Shown: positions 7,582 through 14,958 of the stretch, one piece after another | Layout of the letters: each line of letters starts with the position of its first letter | Position numbering within the stretch: position 1 is the first letter of the stretch | Source: Igneacidithiobacillus sp041146875 | GTDB taxonomy: Bacteria > Pseudomonadota > Gammaproteobacteria > Acidithiobacillales > Acidithiobacillaceae | Direction: 5' to 3' | DNA: 64,000 bases | NCBI RefSeq assembly: GCF_041146875.1 | Contig: NZ_JBFRXP010000011.1 | Location: forward strand, 1 to 64,000 | Position numbers and translations under genes: made by a program | The notes under the pieces: generated by a model | What the model was told of the DNA's origin: nothing | The model's database searches: none | The model's input: only the letters and a program-made list of their open reading frames with translations

Positions 7582-9169
7582 CAACAGCTCTTCTGCTTAC
7601 GGCGTTCTCGGTGAGAGCGCCGTTTGGCAGAATCAGGGTAACGCATAACCCCCCTCCGGGAATTTGCGAAAACTGCACACCCCCCCCGTGTTCAGCCAGG
7701 ACACGATGGCAAATCCGAACCCCCAAGCCACAGCCATGGCTGGAGCTTGCAGTCATTTCTCCGCTATTTAGACTTGCGAGCGTCTGTGCCGGTACCGGAA
7801 CGCCGTAGTCCCAGAGGCGCAGAGTCAGGCCCTCCGCATGGCATACTCCATGCAACTGCATGCGTCGCCCGGCGTACCGCTGAACATTATCAAACAGAAT
7901 GCGCATTACGCGCTCCAGAGCCATGGGGCGAGCACTGAAAAATAAATGATTTTTACGGCATATCGCTGTAGAGCACAGTATTTCCAGGCCGTAGCGTTCT
8001 TCGGCAATGCTCAACATCTCCGTGAACCAGGGAAAAAATCGCAAAGATTGAAAGTGTTCCCCGTCCTCGCTGCGCACCAAAGCGAGAAATTTACCGATGG
8101 TGCTATTCATTTCTTCAATATCTGCCAGCATGGCCTCTCGCTGCGAGCCAGGAGAGCGAAGCGGGGGCGAGTAGTCCCCAGAAGCCAACGCGGTGTACTG
8201 CATCCGCCGAAGCGACCGCGTAAGCTGGGAGTGCAGGCGCGTGCTGTGCCGCATGGTTGGCGTCGAGCCATTTGGGAGACGAGTGCACCGACGGCGCCCC
8301 AACGAGGGCGTGACGGTGCGCCGATGACCAGGGCGGCTGGGGTCTATTATCTGGTCGGCAGCGCAAGGCCGATCGCGCAACGACGCGCGAAAAGGCTTGC
8401 TGAGCACGCCGACTCTCCTGTTCTCATCGGGCCACTTCGACTCTGGAAGATGGATACTCAGCAATAAACGAGACAACGGCGTGCGGAGCTCGTGCGAAAT
8501 CCCGGTGAGCAGCAGCGTTTGTTCTTCGTGTAGGCGTCGAAGGTCCTTACGCATGGCTAAAATGGCTTGCTCTAAATGGGCTACCTCCAGGGGTCCACCA
8601 ACGCTGGGCCAAGTCTCTTTATGCTCGAGTATGCCGCCGATGCGCCCCACTTGTTTGGCCAATTGTGCTAAGGGGCGGTTGATGTGTCGCACTGCGAGTA
8701 GGGCGCCCAGCAGTGTCACGATTGCGATTACGCCCAGGCGCATGAGCATGAACTCATCATTGCCAAAGCTCATCAGCGGTGATTCGATGCCAAGCCAACG
8801 CGCATTTTGCCCAGAACGAATCCACAATATTGTTTGCCCAGAACCATTGGCGCCTACCCGAAGGTCAGCACCCGGCGCTTGCTTGGCGAACGCGTTGGCG
8901 GTCTCGCGGAGGAAAAAGCCCGTCGCCGGATGCCCAGGCGCGTCGTTACCAGATCGCCACAGCAGATGATTGTCGGAACTTTTCCATGCCTCGGCGTGAC
9001 GCAGGCCCATATCCGTTTGCCAGAGCAGTTCGCCGAAACGCTGGGCAGCAGGCAACAGCACGTAGTTGTGAAAAAGAAGATATACACCTGCCTGTCCTAG
9101 GAGAAATACGGCGGCGAGCAGCAACATGGTACGAGTCAGGGTACGACGAGGAAAATAACGCGATATCAT
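7556..9169 (-). CDS. rsrS: Sensor histidine kinase (RsrS-like) with an internal insertion
   Basis: 537 residues. Order: TM1 (about 13-34), periplasmic domain (35-140), TM2 (about 141-160), HAMP, HisKA with phospho-acceptor His226 in GISHELRTP, an extra block of about 92 residues (about 251-342), the second HisKA helix (EAMLADIEEMNSTIGKFL), and HATPase_c with an N box (LFDNVQRYA), DYG and GCGLGV. Without the extra block the kinase would have the usual size of about 445 residues. The block is Arg/Pro/Ser-rich, low in hydrophobics and unlike a domain, and splits the two helices that must pair in the kinase dimer. The start ATG overlaps the stop of the response regulator. In Acidithiobacillus caldus a two-component system next to tetH (RsrS/RsrR) controls tetrathionate metabolism; the name is given by context. 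The kinase may be inactive. Confidence 0.8.
   Translation of the reverse strand: MISRYFPRRTLTRTMLLLAAVFLLGQAGVYLLFHNYVLLPAAQRFGELLWQTDMGLRHAEAWKSSDNHLLWRSGNDAPGHPATGFFLRETANAFAKQAPGADLRVGANGSGQTILWIRSGQNARWLGIESPLMSFGNDEFMLMRLGVIAIVTLLGALLAVRHINRPLAQLAKQVGRIGGILEHKETWPSVGGPLEVAHLEQAILAMRKDLRRLHEEQTLLLTGISHELRTPLSRLLLSIHLPESKWPDENRRVGVLSKPFRASLRDRPCAADQIIDPSRPGHRRTVTPSLGRRRCTRLPNGSTPTMRHSTRLHSQLTRSLRRMQYTALASGDYSPPLRSPGSQREAMLADIEEMNSTIGKFLALVRSEDGEHFQSLRFFPWFTEMLSIAEERYGLEILCSTAICRKNHLFFSARPMALERVMRILFDNVQRYAGRRMQLHGVCHAEGLTLRLWDYGVPVPAQTLASLNSGEMTASSSHGCGLGVRICHRVLAEHGGGVQFSQIPGGGLCVTLILPNGALTENAVSRRAVVTLPSARK
8145..8421. mobile_element. Structured in-frame insertion of about 275 bp within rsrS
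   Basis: Bounded by an 8-bp inverted repeat, CAGGAGAG at 8149-8156 and CTCTCCTG at 8413-8420. The interior has several potential hairpins, including GCACCG...CGGTGC with an inner CGCCC...GGGCG (about 8285-8320) and GCAAG...CTTGC around a CGCGC/GCGCG pair (about 8365-8402). No target duplication or transposase is visible. It carries no stop codon in the rsrS frame. A MITE-like element or other short mobile sequence is the most likely reading; boundaries are approximate. Confidence 0.45.
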
Positions 9170-9864
9170 TGGTCGGGGGCGAAAAACTGATATCCGTAAT
9201 TACGTACGGTGCGAATAATTTCATTACCCTCCGCCCCGAGGATGCGACGCAGGCGGGAAATATGCATGTCTATACTGCGATCCTCTGCATCCAGGCGGCG
9301 CCCACGAGAGATCCACAGCAGTTGTTCGCGGCTAACCGGGCCGCCAGCACGCTCCATGAGTGTGTGCAATAACAGAAAGTCGGCGCGGGAGAGAGGGAGA
9401 CGCTTGCCCCGAAAACTTATTTCTTGCTGATCTGTTCGCGAGCGAAACGGGCCAATGCAGAGTTCGCTGTCCAAAGCACTGAGAGAACCATTGACGTTTT
9501 TGCTGCGTCGCAAAATGGCCCGAACCCGGGCGACCAGTTCGCGCGGATGAAAAGGCTTGGCAAGGTAATCGTCGGCGCCCATCTCTAAACCGATGATACG
9601 GTCCAATTCATCACCGCGTGCAGTCAACATAAGGATGGGGAGATCCCAAACCCCCCGCAGGCGACGACAAATAGACAGGCCATCCTCGTGCGGCAGACCG
9701 ATGTCAAGAATGACGAGATCGATTGGCCGCAGCTGTAAGACCTCTTCAATTCTTTCACTATCCGGTAGGCTCTGCACGATAAAGCCGTATTCTACTAAAT
9801 GCGCCTCTACCAAGCTGCGCAGGCGCGCGTCATCGTCCACTAACAATATGTCATGCCCGTCCAT
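9166..9864 (-). CDS. rsrR: OmpR-family response regulator (RsrR-like)
   Basis: 232 residues from ATG at 9864 (MDGHDILLVDDDARLRSLVE). The N-terminal receiver domain has the acidic pocket (VDDD), the phospho-acceptor Asp in LVILDIGLPHEDG, the Thr in MLTARG and the Lys in YLAKPF. The C-terminal winged helix ends with DMHISRLRRILG and TVRNYGYQFF, typical of OmpR/PhoB. It is the partner of the kinase that starts inside its stop codon. By location it probably regulates tetH-doxD, which lie convergently downstream of the kinase. A longer in-frame extension to 10026 lacks family similarity and is rejected. Confidence 0.88.
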   Translation of the reverse strand: MDGHDILLVDDDARLRSLVEAHLVEYGFIVQSLPDSERIEEVLQLRPIDLVILDIGLPHEDGLSICRRLRGVWDLPILMLTARGDELDRIIGLEMGADDYLAKPFHPRELVARVRAILRRSKNVNGSLSALDSELCIGPFRSRTDQQEISFRGKRLPLSRADFLLLHTLMERAGGPVSREQLLWISRGRRLDAEDRSIDMHISRLRRILGAEGNEIIRTVRNYGYQFFAPDQ

Positions 9865-10145
9865 TAGGCTTGTATTGTAAACCTTCCGGGGAAGCCTGAA
9901 CAAATTCTGTGGTGTGGCATCTTCTGTAAAATGTGCCCGTCCGTAGAAAAATTCGTTGTGAGTGATTTTAATGATGCTGATGCCAGATAAAATAAAAATA
10001 TCTGTAAATATGGTTACGTGTGTCATGTTAGATTTTCAGAATATATAAATAGTTTGTTCCGTGCCGAGAAAAATCCTTTGCTATACTGCATTCATAATGA
10101 TGTTGTAACGCGATAACGCAAATTATAAAAACATCGGGGATTTCA
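9865..10145. promoter_or_regulatory. Divergent promoter region between rsrR and glpD
   Basis: 281 bp, AT-rich, no gene. TATACT at 10082-10087 is a possible -10 hexamer for glpD. TTGTAACGCGATAACGC at 10103-10119 shares the octamer TTGTAACG with the complement of 4821-4828 in the tetH promoter. A GGGG preceding the glpD ATG is the probable ribosome binding site. Confidence 0.45.
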
Positions 10146-11648
10146 ATGGATAATATAAAAGATGTTCTTGTCGTCGGTGGTGGTATTAACGGGGTGGGCA
10201 TAGCCCGCGATGCGGCCGGACGAGGTCTCTCCGTTACTTTGATCGAGCGGGATGATCTAGCGTCACACACCTCCTCGGCGAGCACCAAGCTGATTCATGG
10301 CGGTTTGCGCTATCTCGAGTATTACGAGTTTCATCTTGTACGCGAGGCGCTCATGGAACGCGAACGGCTGCTGCATATCGCGCCGCATATCATCTGGCCG
10401 TTGACCTTCGTTTTGCCCGAGGGGCCGCAGAGCCGCGCGGCGTGGAAGCTTCGCGCCGGCCTTTGGCTTTACGACCATCTCGCGCCGCGCCAGAGTCTGC
10501 CGGCATCGCGTGCTTTGCGCTTTGACCGACATCCGGCCGGCAAAATCTTACAAGAAAGCAGCCGGCGCGGTTTCAGCTACTCCGATTGTTGGGTGGAGGA
10601 CAGTCGCTTGGTGGTGCTCAACGCTATGGATGCGCAAGAACGCGGTGCGGAGATTCGCCCGCATACCTCGCTGGCGAAGGCGACAGTGGTCGATGGCCTG
10701 TGGCATGCAGAAATCGAGACTGCCGCTGGCAAACCGGAAACCCTGCGCGCGCGTTGTCTTGTCAACGCCGCTGGGCCATGGGTGGGGGAAGTACTGGGCA
10801 CTGCGCTCGATCTGCATACCCACAAGAGCGTGCGCAAGGTAAAGGGCAGTCACATCATCGTACCGCGCCTCTACGCAGAGGACTTCGCCTTTATCTTGCA
10901 AAACCCGGACGGGCGGATCGTCTTTGTGATTCCCTACGAGCACGAATTCAGCCTGATCGGTACGACTGATATCCCCTACGACGGAGATCCAGGCCAGGTG
11001 CAGATCAGTCCTGAGGAGACCGCCTACCTCTGTACCAGCGCTTCTCATTACCTGCGCAAACCCGTTGTACCGGCAGATGTAGTACGCAGCTATTCTGGTG
11101 TCCGTCCCTTATATGACGATCACGCCGCCAATGCCTCGGCGGTGACCCGAGACTATGTCCTCGACCTCGAAAAAGGCCTGGGCGCACCAGTGCTCTCGGT
11201 CTTTGGCGGCAAGATCACCACCTTTCGGCGCTTGGCCGAACATGCCCTGCAACTCCTGGAGCCAGAGCTAGGCAAGACCGCTGGGCAGTCGTGGACGGCG
11301 ACGGCACCTCTTCCTGGGGGGGATCTACCGAGTGCTGACTTCGGCACGTTTTTCCACCAGTTGCTCGCCCAGCATGCGGGTTTTCCGGCGGCGCTTTTGC
11401 ATCGCTATGCCCGTGCCTACGGTACCCGCACGGAGCGGATTCTGGCAGGCGCACAGCGCCCGGAAGAGCTAGGCGAAGATCTGGGCGGTGGGCTGTATGA
11501 GGCAGAGGTGCAGTATCTCGTCCAGCACGAGTGGGCGCACGCGCCCGAGGACATCCTTTGGCGACGCTCCAAGCTTTCCCTGCATGTACCGACGGGGACC
11601 GAGCAACGGTTGCGCCATTATCTGGAGAAGACTGTCAGTAAAAACTGA
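10146..11648 (+). CDS. glpD: Glycerol-3-phosphate dehydrogenase, aerobic, FAD-dependent
   Basis: 500 residues, full length. The N-terminus DVLVVGGGINGVGIARDAAG is the FAD-binding Rossmann motif. The GlpD hallmark STKLIHGGLRYLE follows, and later VFGGKITTFRRLAE precedes the C-terminal cap domain. The enzyme is a peripheral inner-membrane flavoprotein that oxidises glycerol 3-phosphate to DHAP and reduces quinone. It is first in a plus-strand cluster with glpK and dhaKLM; glpK begins 25 bp later. In a sulfur-oxidising autotroph it may serve lipid glycerol turnover as much as growth on glycerol (inference). Confidence 0.95.
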   Translation: MDNIKDVLVVGGGINGVGIARDAAGRGLSVTLIERDDLASHTSSASTKLIHGGLRYLEYYEFHLVREALMERERLLHIAPHIIWPLTFVLPEGPQSRAAWKLRAGLWLYDHLAPRQSLPASRALRFDRHPAGKILQESSRRGFSYSDCWVEDSRLVVLNAMDAQERGAEIRPHTSLAKATVVDGLWHAEIETAAGKPETLRARCLVNAAGPWVGEVLGTALDLHTHKSVRKVKGSHIIVPRLYAEDFAFILQNPDGRIVFVIPYEHEFSLIGTTDIPYDGDPGQVQISPEETAYLCTSASHYLRKPVVPADVVRSYSGVRPLYDDHAANASAVTRDYVLDLEKGLGAPVLSVFGGKITTFRRLAEHALQLLEPELGKTAGQSWTATAPLPGGDLPSADFGTFFHQLLAQHAGFPAALLHRYARAYGTRTERILAGAQRPEELGEDLGGGLYEAEVQYLVQHEWAHAPEDILWRRSKLSLHVPTGTEQRLRHYLEKTVSKN

Positions 11649-11672
11649 CAAACGAGAGTAGGAGAATACATT

Positions 11673-13178
11673 ATGTCCAACTACGTCGGAGCTATCGATC
11701 AGGGAACCACCAGTACTCGATTCATTATTTTTGATCACGCAGGCAAGATTATTTCCCAGGCGCAAAAAGAACACCGGCAGATTTATCCGCAACCGGGTTG
11801 GGTCGAGCATGATCCCATGGAGATCCTCAACAACAGCAACGAGATGGTCGGCGCCGCTCTGGCGCGCGCCAATCTCAGCGGCAAAGACCTGTGCGCCGTA
11901 GGTATCACCAACCAGCGCGAGACCACCGTGCTATGGGATCGGCACAGTGGCGAACCGCTGGCGCCCGCCATTGTCTGGATGGATACGCGCACCGATCAAT
12001 TGATGCGCCGCTTTCTGCAAAAACGCGAGCAGGCTTGGTATCGGGAGAAGAGCGGTCTGCCGCTGACGACTTATTTTTCCGTACTCAAGCTACTTTGGCT
12101 TCTGGAGAATGTTCCGGGGGCGCGGCGCAAGGCCGAACAGGGTGACGCCTTGTTCGGCAACATCAATACCTGGTTGGCGTGGAACCTCACCGGAGGCAAG
12201 GACGGCGGCTTGCACATCACCGACGTCACCAATGCCAGCCGTACCCTGCTCATGGACTTGCGCAACTGCGCTTGGGATGACGATCTGCTCAAAGAGTTCC
12301 AGATCCCGCCCGCCTGCTTGCCGAAGATCGTCTCCTCGAGCGAAGTCTATGGCGAAATCCGCACCGCCCCCCTGCATGGTACACCCTTGGCAGGCATGCT
12401 CGGTGATCAGCAAGCCGCCTTGGTCGGACAGACCTGCTTTGCCCCGGGCGAGGCCAAAAACACCTATGGTACGGGTTGTTTTTTGCTTATGAACACTGGT
12501 ACCGAAGCCGTCCAATCCAAGGCCGGGTTGTTGAGTACCGTCGCCTACCGTTTTGGTAAGGAGCCGACCCACTATGCCCTTGAGGGCTCCATCGCCATTG
12601 CCGGCGCTCTGATCCAATGGTTGCGCGACAATCTGCACTTCTTTGATGTGGCCGACCAGATTGAGTCGCTGGCACGCAGCGTACCCGACAATGGCGACGT
12701 CTACATCGTCCCCGCCTTCGCCGGACTATACGCCCCCTATTGGCGGGAGGATGCGCGGGGGGTGATCGCCGGCCTTACGCGCTTTGCCACCAAGGCCCAT
12801 CTCGCCCGCGCCGCCCTGGAGTCAGTGGCCTACCAGGTACGTGACGTGGTCGAGGCGATGCAGGTAGATAGTGGCATTCCTCTGCGCGCCTTGCGCAGCG
12901 ATGGGGGTATGGTGGTCAATGATCTGCTCATGCAATTCCAGGCCGATATGCTTGCCGTGCCGGTGCAACGACCGCGCATCGTCGAGACCACCGCCCTGGG
13001 TTCTGCCTATGCGGCGGGCCTAGCTACGGGGCTTTGGCAGAATGTGGAAGATCTCCGCGCCAATTGGGGCATCGATTATGTCTGGGAGCCACAGATGGAG
13101 GCCAGCGATCGGGAACGCCTCTATCACTCCTGGAAGAAGGCGGTAACACGTTCTTTTGACTGGGTGGAGGGGGACTGA
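11673..13178 (+). CDS. glpK: Glycerol kinase
   Basis: 501 residues, normal length. FGGY-type sugar kinase: the N-terminal phosphate loop GAIDQGTTSTRFIIFD, substrate-binding residues in NQRETTVLWD (residues about 80-90), and the C-terminal block with GGMVVNDLLMQFQADML. It phosphorylates glycerol with ATP in the cytoplasm to give the GlpD substrate. A clear TAGGAG lies ahead of the ATG. The next gene starts one base after the glpK stop, so the cluster reads as one operon. No fructose-1,6-bisphosphate or EIIA regulation can be judged from sequence. Confidence 0.95.
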   Translation: MSNYVGAIDQGTTSTRFIIFDHAGKIISQAQKEHRQIYPQPGWVEHDPMEILNNSNEMVGAALARANLSGKDLCAVGITNQRETTVLWDRHSGEPLAPAIVWMDTRTDQLMRRFLQKREQAWYREKSGLPLTTYFSVLKLLWLLENVPGARRKAEQGDALFGNINTWLAWNLTGGKDGGLHITDVTNASRTLLMDLRNCAWDDDLLKEFQIPPACLPKIVSSSEVYGEIRTAPLHGTPLAGMLGDQQAALVGQTCFAPGEAKNTYGTGCFLLMNTGTEAVQSKAGLLSTVAYRFGKEPTHYALEGSIAIAGALIQWLRDNLHFFDVADQIESLARSVPDNGDVYIVPAFAGLYAPYWREDARGVIAGLTRFATKAHLARAALESVAYQVRDVVEAMQVDSGIPLRALRSDGGMVVNDLLMQFQADMLAVPVQRPRIVETTALGSAYAAGLATGLWQNVEDLRANWGIDYVWEPQMEASDRERLYHSWKKAVTRSFDWVEGD

Positions 13179-13179
13179 G

Positions 13180-14340
13180 ATGAGCACACAGATCGCTGCG
13201 GGCGTAAAAACGGGTTGGCGTGCGCGCTCTATTTGGGCAGAAATGATCGCCGAGTTTCTTGGCTGTTTTGTCTTGCTGGCTTTTGGGGCTGGCTGTGTCG
13301 CGGTGGCGGTAGTTGGTTTGACGGAATCGCATCGTACCTTGGTGATCTTTCAAGGTGCCGGCGGTTGGCTCCTGATCACTTGGGGTTGGGCCATGGCCTT
13401 GGCGCATGGGGAAATATTACAGGTACACGAGGATCCCCGTTATGTTCTGCGCAAGGGCGCGCCAATACGCGGGAAAGTGGCTATCATCTCCGGCGGCGGC
13501 TCCGGTCATGAGCCCATGCATGCCGGCTTTGTTGGGCGGGGGATGTTGGATGCCGCCTGTCCCGGGGCAATATTCACCAGTCCTACCCCGGACCAGATCA
13601 CTGCCGCCTCCCTTGCCGCCCATGGCGGCGCGGGAGTTCTGCATCTGGTCAAGAACTACACTGGCGACGTGCTCAACTTTCAAATGGCGGCAGAGATCTT
13701 GCAGGCCGAGGGCGTGGCGGTGGAGCAGGTGTTGATTGACGATGACGTTGCGGTCCAGGACTCTCTCTACACGGCTGGGCGGCGTGGCGTGGGGGCAACG
13801 GTGTTGGCAGAGAAGATCTGTGGCGCCGCAGCGGCGGAGGGGCTCAAACTCGCCGACTTGGCAGCGCTCGGCAAGCGGGTAAATGCACAAGCCCGTTCCA
13901 TGGGTCTGGCCCTGGGGCCTTGCCATAACCCGAGTACTGGGCAGGACGGCTTTCAGCTCGGCGACAAGGAAATCGAGTTTGGAGTTGGCATTCACGGCGA
14001 GCCGGGACGAGAACGAATCTCCATGGCCACAGCGGACGAGCTGACACGGATGTTGCTGGAACCGATCTTGAGTGATTTACCGTTCCATCCAGGCGATCCC
14101 GTGCTACTTTTTGTCGATGGCCTGGGGGCGACGCCGCTGCAGGAACTCTACATCGTCTATCGTGCCGCGGAAGCCGTTCTGGGTGAGCATGGTCTACGGG
14201 TCGAGCGGCGTCTGGTGGGGCCATATATGACCAGCCTCGACATGGCCGGGGTGGCGATCACGGTTTTGCGTCTGGAGCCAGATTTGCGGCAATGGTGGGA
14301 TGCCCCCGTCTGTACTGCCGCGCTGCGCTGGGGCGCCTGA
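13180..14340 (+). CDS. dhaK: Fusion of GlpF N-terminus to dihydroxyacetone kinase subunit DhaK
   Basis: 386 residues in one frame from ATG 13180, with GGAGGGG just upstream. Residues 1-74 are the start of an aquaglyceroporin: AEMIAEFLGCFVLLAFGAGCV is TM1 and WLLITWGWAMA is TM2. Both NPA loops and all later helices are missing. From about residue 74 it is DhaK lacking only its first 15-25 residues: SGGGSGHEPMH (His110, equal to E. coli His56), IDDDVAV, and VGIHGEPG with the His that binds dihydroxyacetone covalently (E. coli His218). The join (about 13390-13415) reads plausibly as both GlpF (WAMALA) and DhaK (MALAHG), suggesting a deletion between adjacent glpF and dhaK genes. The channel cannot work; the kinase core looks intact and would be tethered to the membrane. 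dhaL follows at 14351. Confidence 0.85.
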   Translation: MSTQIAAGVKTGWRARSIWAEMIAEFLGCFVLLAFGAGCVAVAVVGLTESHRTLVIFQGAGGWLLITWGWAMALAHGEILQVHEDPRYVLRKGAPIRGKVAIISGGGSGHEPMHAGFVGRGMLDAACPGAIFTSPTPDQITAASLAAHGGAGVLHLVKNYTGDVLNFQMAAEILQAEGVAVEQVLIDDDVAVQDSLYTAGRRGVGATVLAEKICGAAAAEGLKLADLAALGKRVNAQARSMGLALGPCHNPSTGQDGFQLGDKEIEFGVGIHGEPGRERISMATADELTRMLLEPILSDLPFHPGDPVLLFVDGLGATPLQELYIVYRAAEAVLGEHGLRVERRLVGPYMTSLDMAGVAITVLRLEPDLRQWWDAPVCTAALRWGA

Positions 14341-14350
14341 GGAGCTCCTG

Positions 14351-14956
14351 ATGAACTATGACAGCAACGCTTTACTGGCCTGGGTGCTTTGTGTGCAGGC
14401 GCGATTGGGCGAGGAGCGTGGCCACCTTGATCGCCTGGATGCGGAGATTGGTGATGGCGATCATGGCAGCAATCTATCGCGCGGCTTCAGTAAGGTAGTG
14501 GAAAAGCTGCAGGGGGCGAGTCCGGGCTCGCCCGCCGTCTTGCTGAAAGAGGTAGCAATGACCTTGATCAGTACTGTCGGCGGTGCGTCTGGGCCACTCT
14601 ATGGCACTTTTTTCCTGGAGGCCGCGAAGGCCATGGGAACGACGGCTTCGTTCAGTCCCGAGGAGCTCGCACGCTGTTTACAGAACGGAATTGCGGGGAT
14701 ACAGCGCCTGGGCAAGGCCAGTGCTGGTGACAAGACCATGCTCGACGCTTTGATTCCTGCTGTCGATGCACTTGCGACACATGGCAGTGCGACGGACGCC
14801 GCGCGTTCGGCCGAAGAGGGCCTTGCGGCAACCATTCCACTGCAGGCGCGCAAGGGGCGTGCTAGTTATCTTGGGGTGCGCTCCATCGGCCACGCCGACC
14901 CTGGCGCTGCTTCTACTGCTTTGCTCTTTGCCTGTTTGGCAAAGGCGGGTAGTTGA
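14351..14956 (+). CDS. dhaL: Dihydroxyacetone kinase ADP-binding subunit DhaL
   Basis: 201 residues from ATG 14351, ten bases after the dhaK stop, with GGAG at 14341. The signature LDAEIGDGDHGSNLSRGF (about residues 29-46) holds the Asp residues that bind the Mg2+ ions and ADP; GDKTMLDAL and SYLGVRSIGHADPGA are also DhaL-specific. In PTS-type systems DhaL keeps a bound ADP that is rephosphorylated by DhaM and gives its phosphate to the dihydroxyacetone held on DhaK, forming DHAP. This distinguishes the cluster from ATP-dependent single-chain kinases. The dhaM start follows within three bases of the dhaL stop. Confidence 0.94.
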   Translation: MNYDSNALLAWVLCVQARLGEERGHLDRLDAEIGDGDHGSNLSRGFSKVVEKLQGASPGSPAVLLKEVAMTLISTVGGASGPLYGTFFLEAAKAMGTTASFSPEELARCLQNGIAGIQRLGKASAGDKTMLDALIPAVDALATHGSATDAARSAEEGLAATIPLQARKGRASYLGVRSIGHADPGAASTALLFACLAKAGS

Positions 14957-14958
14957 CT

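Noticed and set aside
8115..8366. The minus-strand alternative frame in the rsrS insertion as a small protein
   Set aside because: It is one of several open frames through a GC-rich insert; no start signal and no recognisable domain.
9865..10026. A longer response regulator starting at 10026
   Set aside because: The extra 54 residues have no receiver-domain similarity, are AT-rich in codon use and would include the promoter; ATG 9864 fits the family start.
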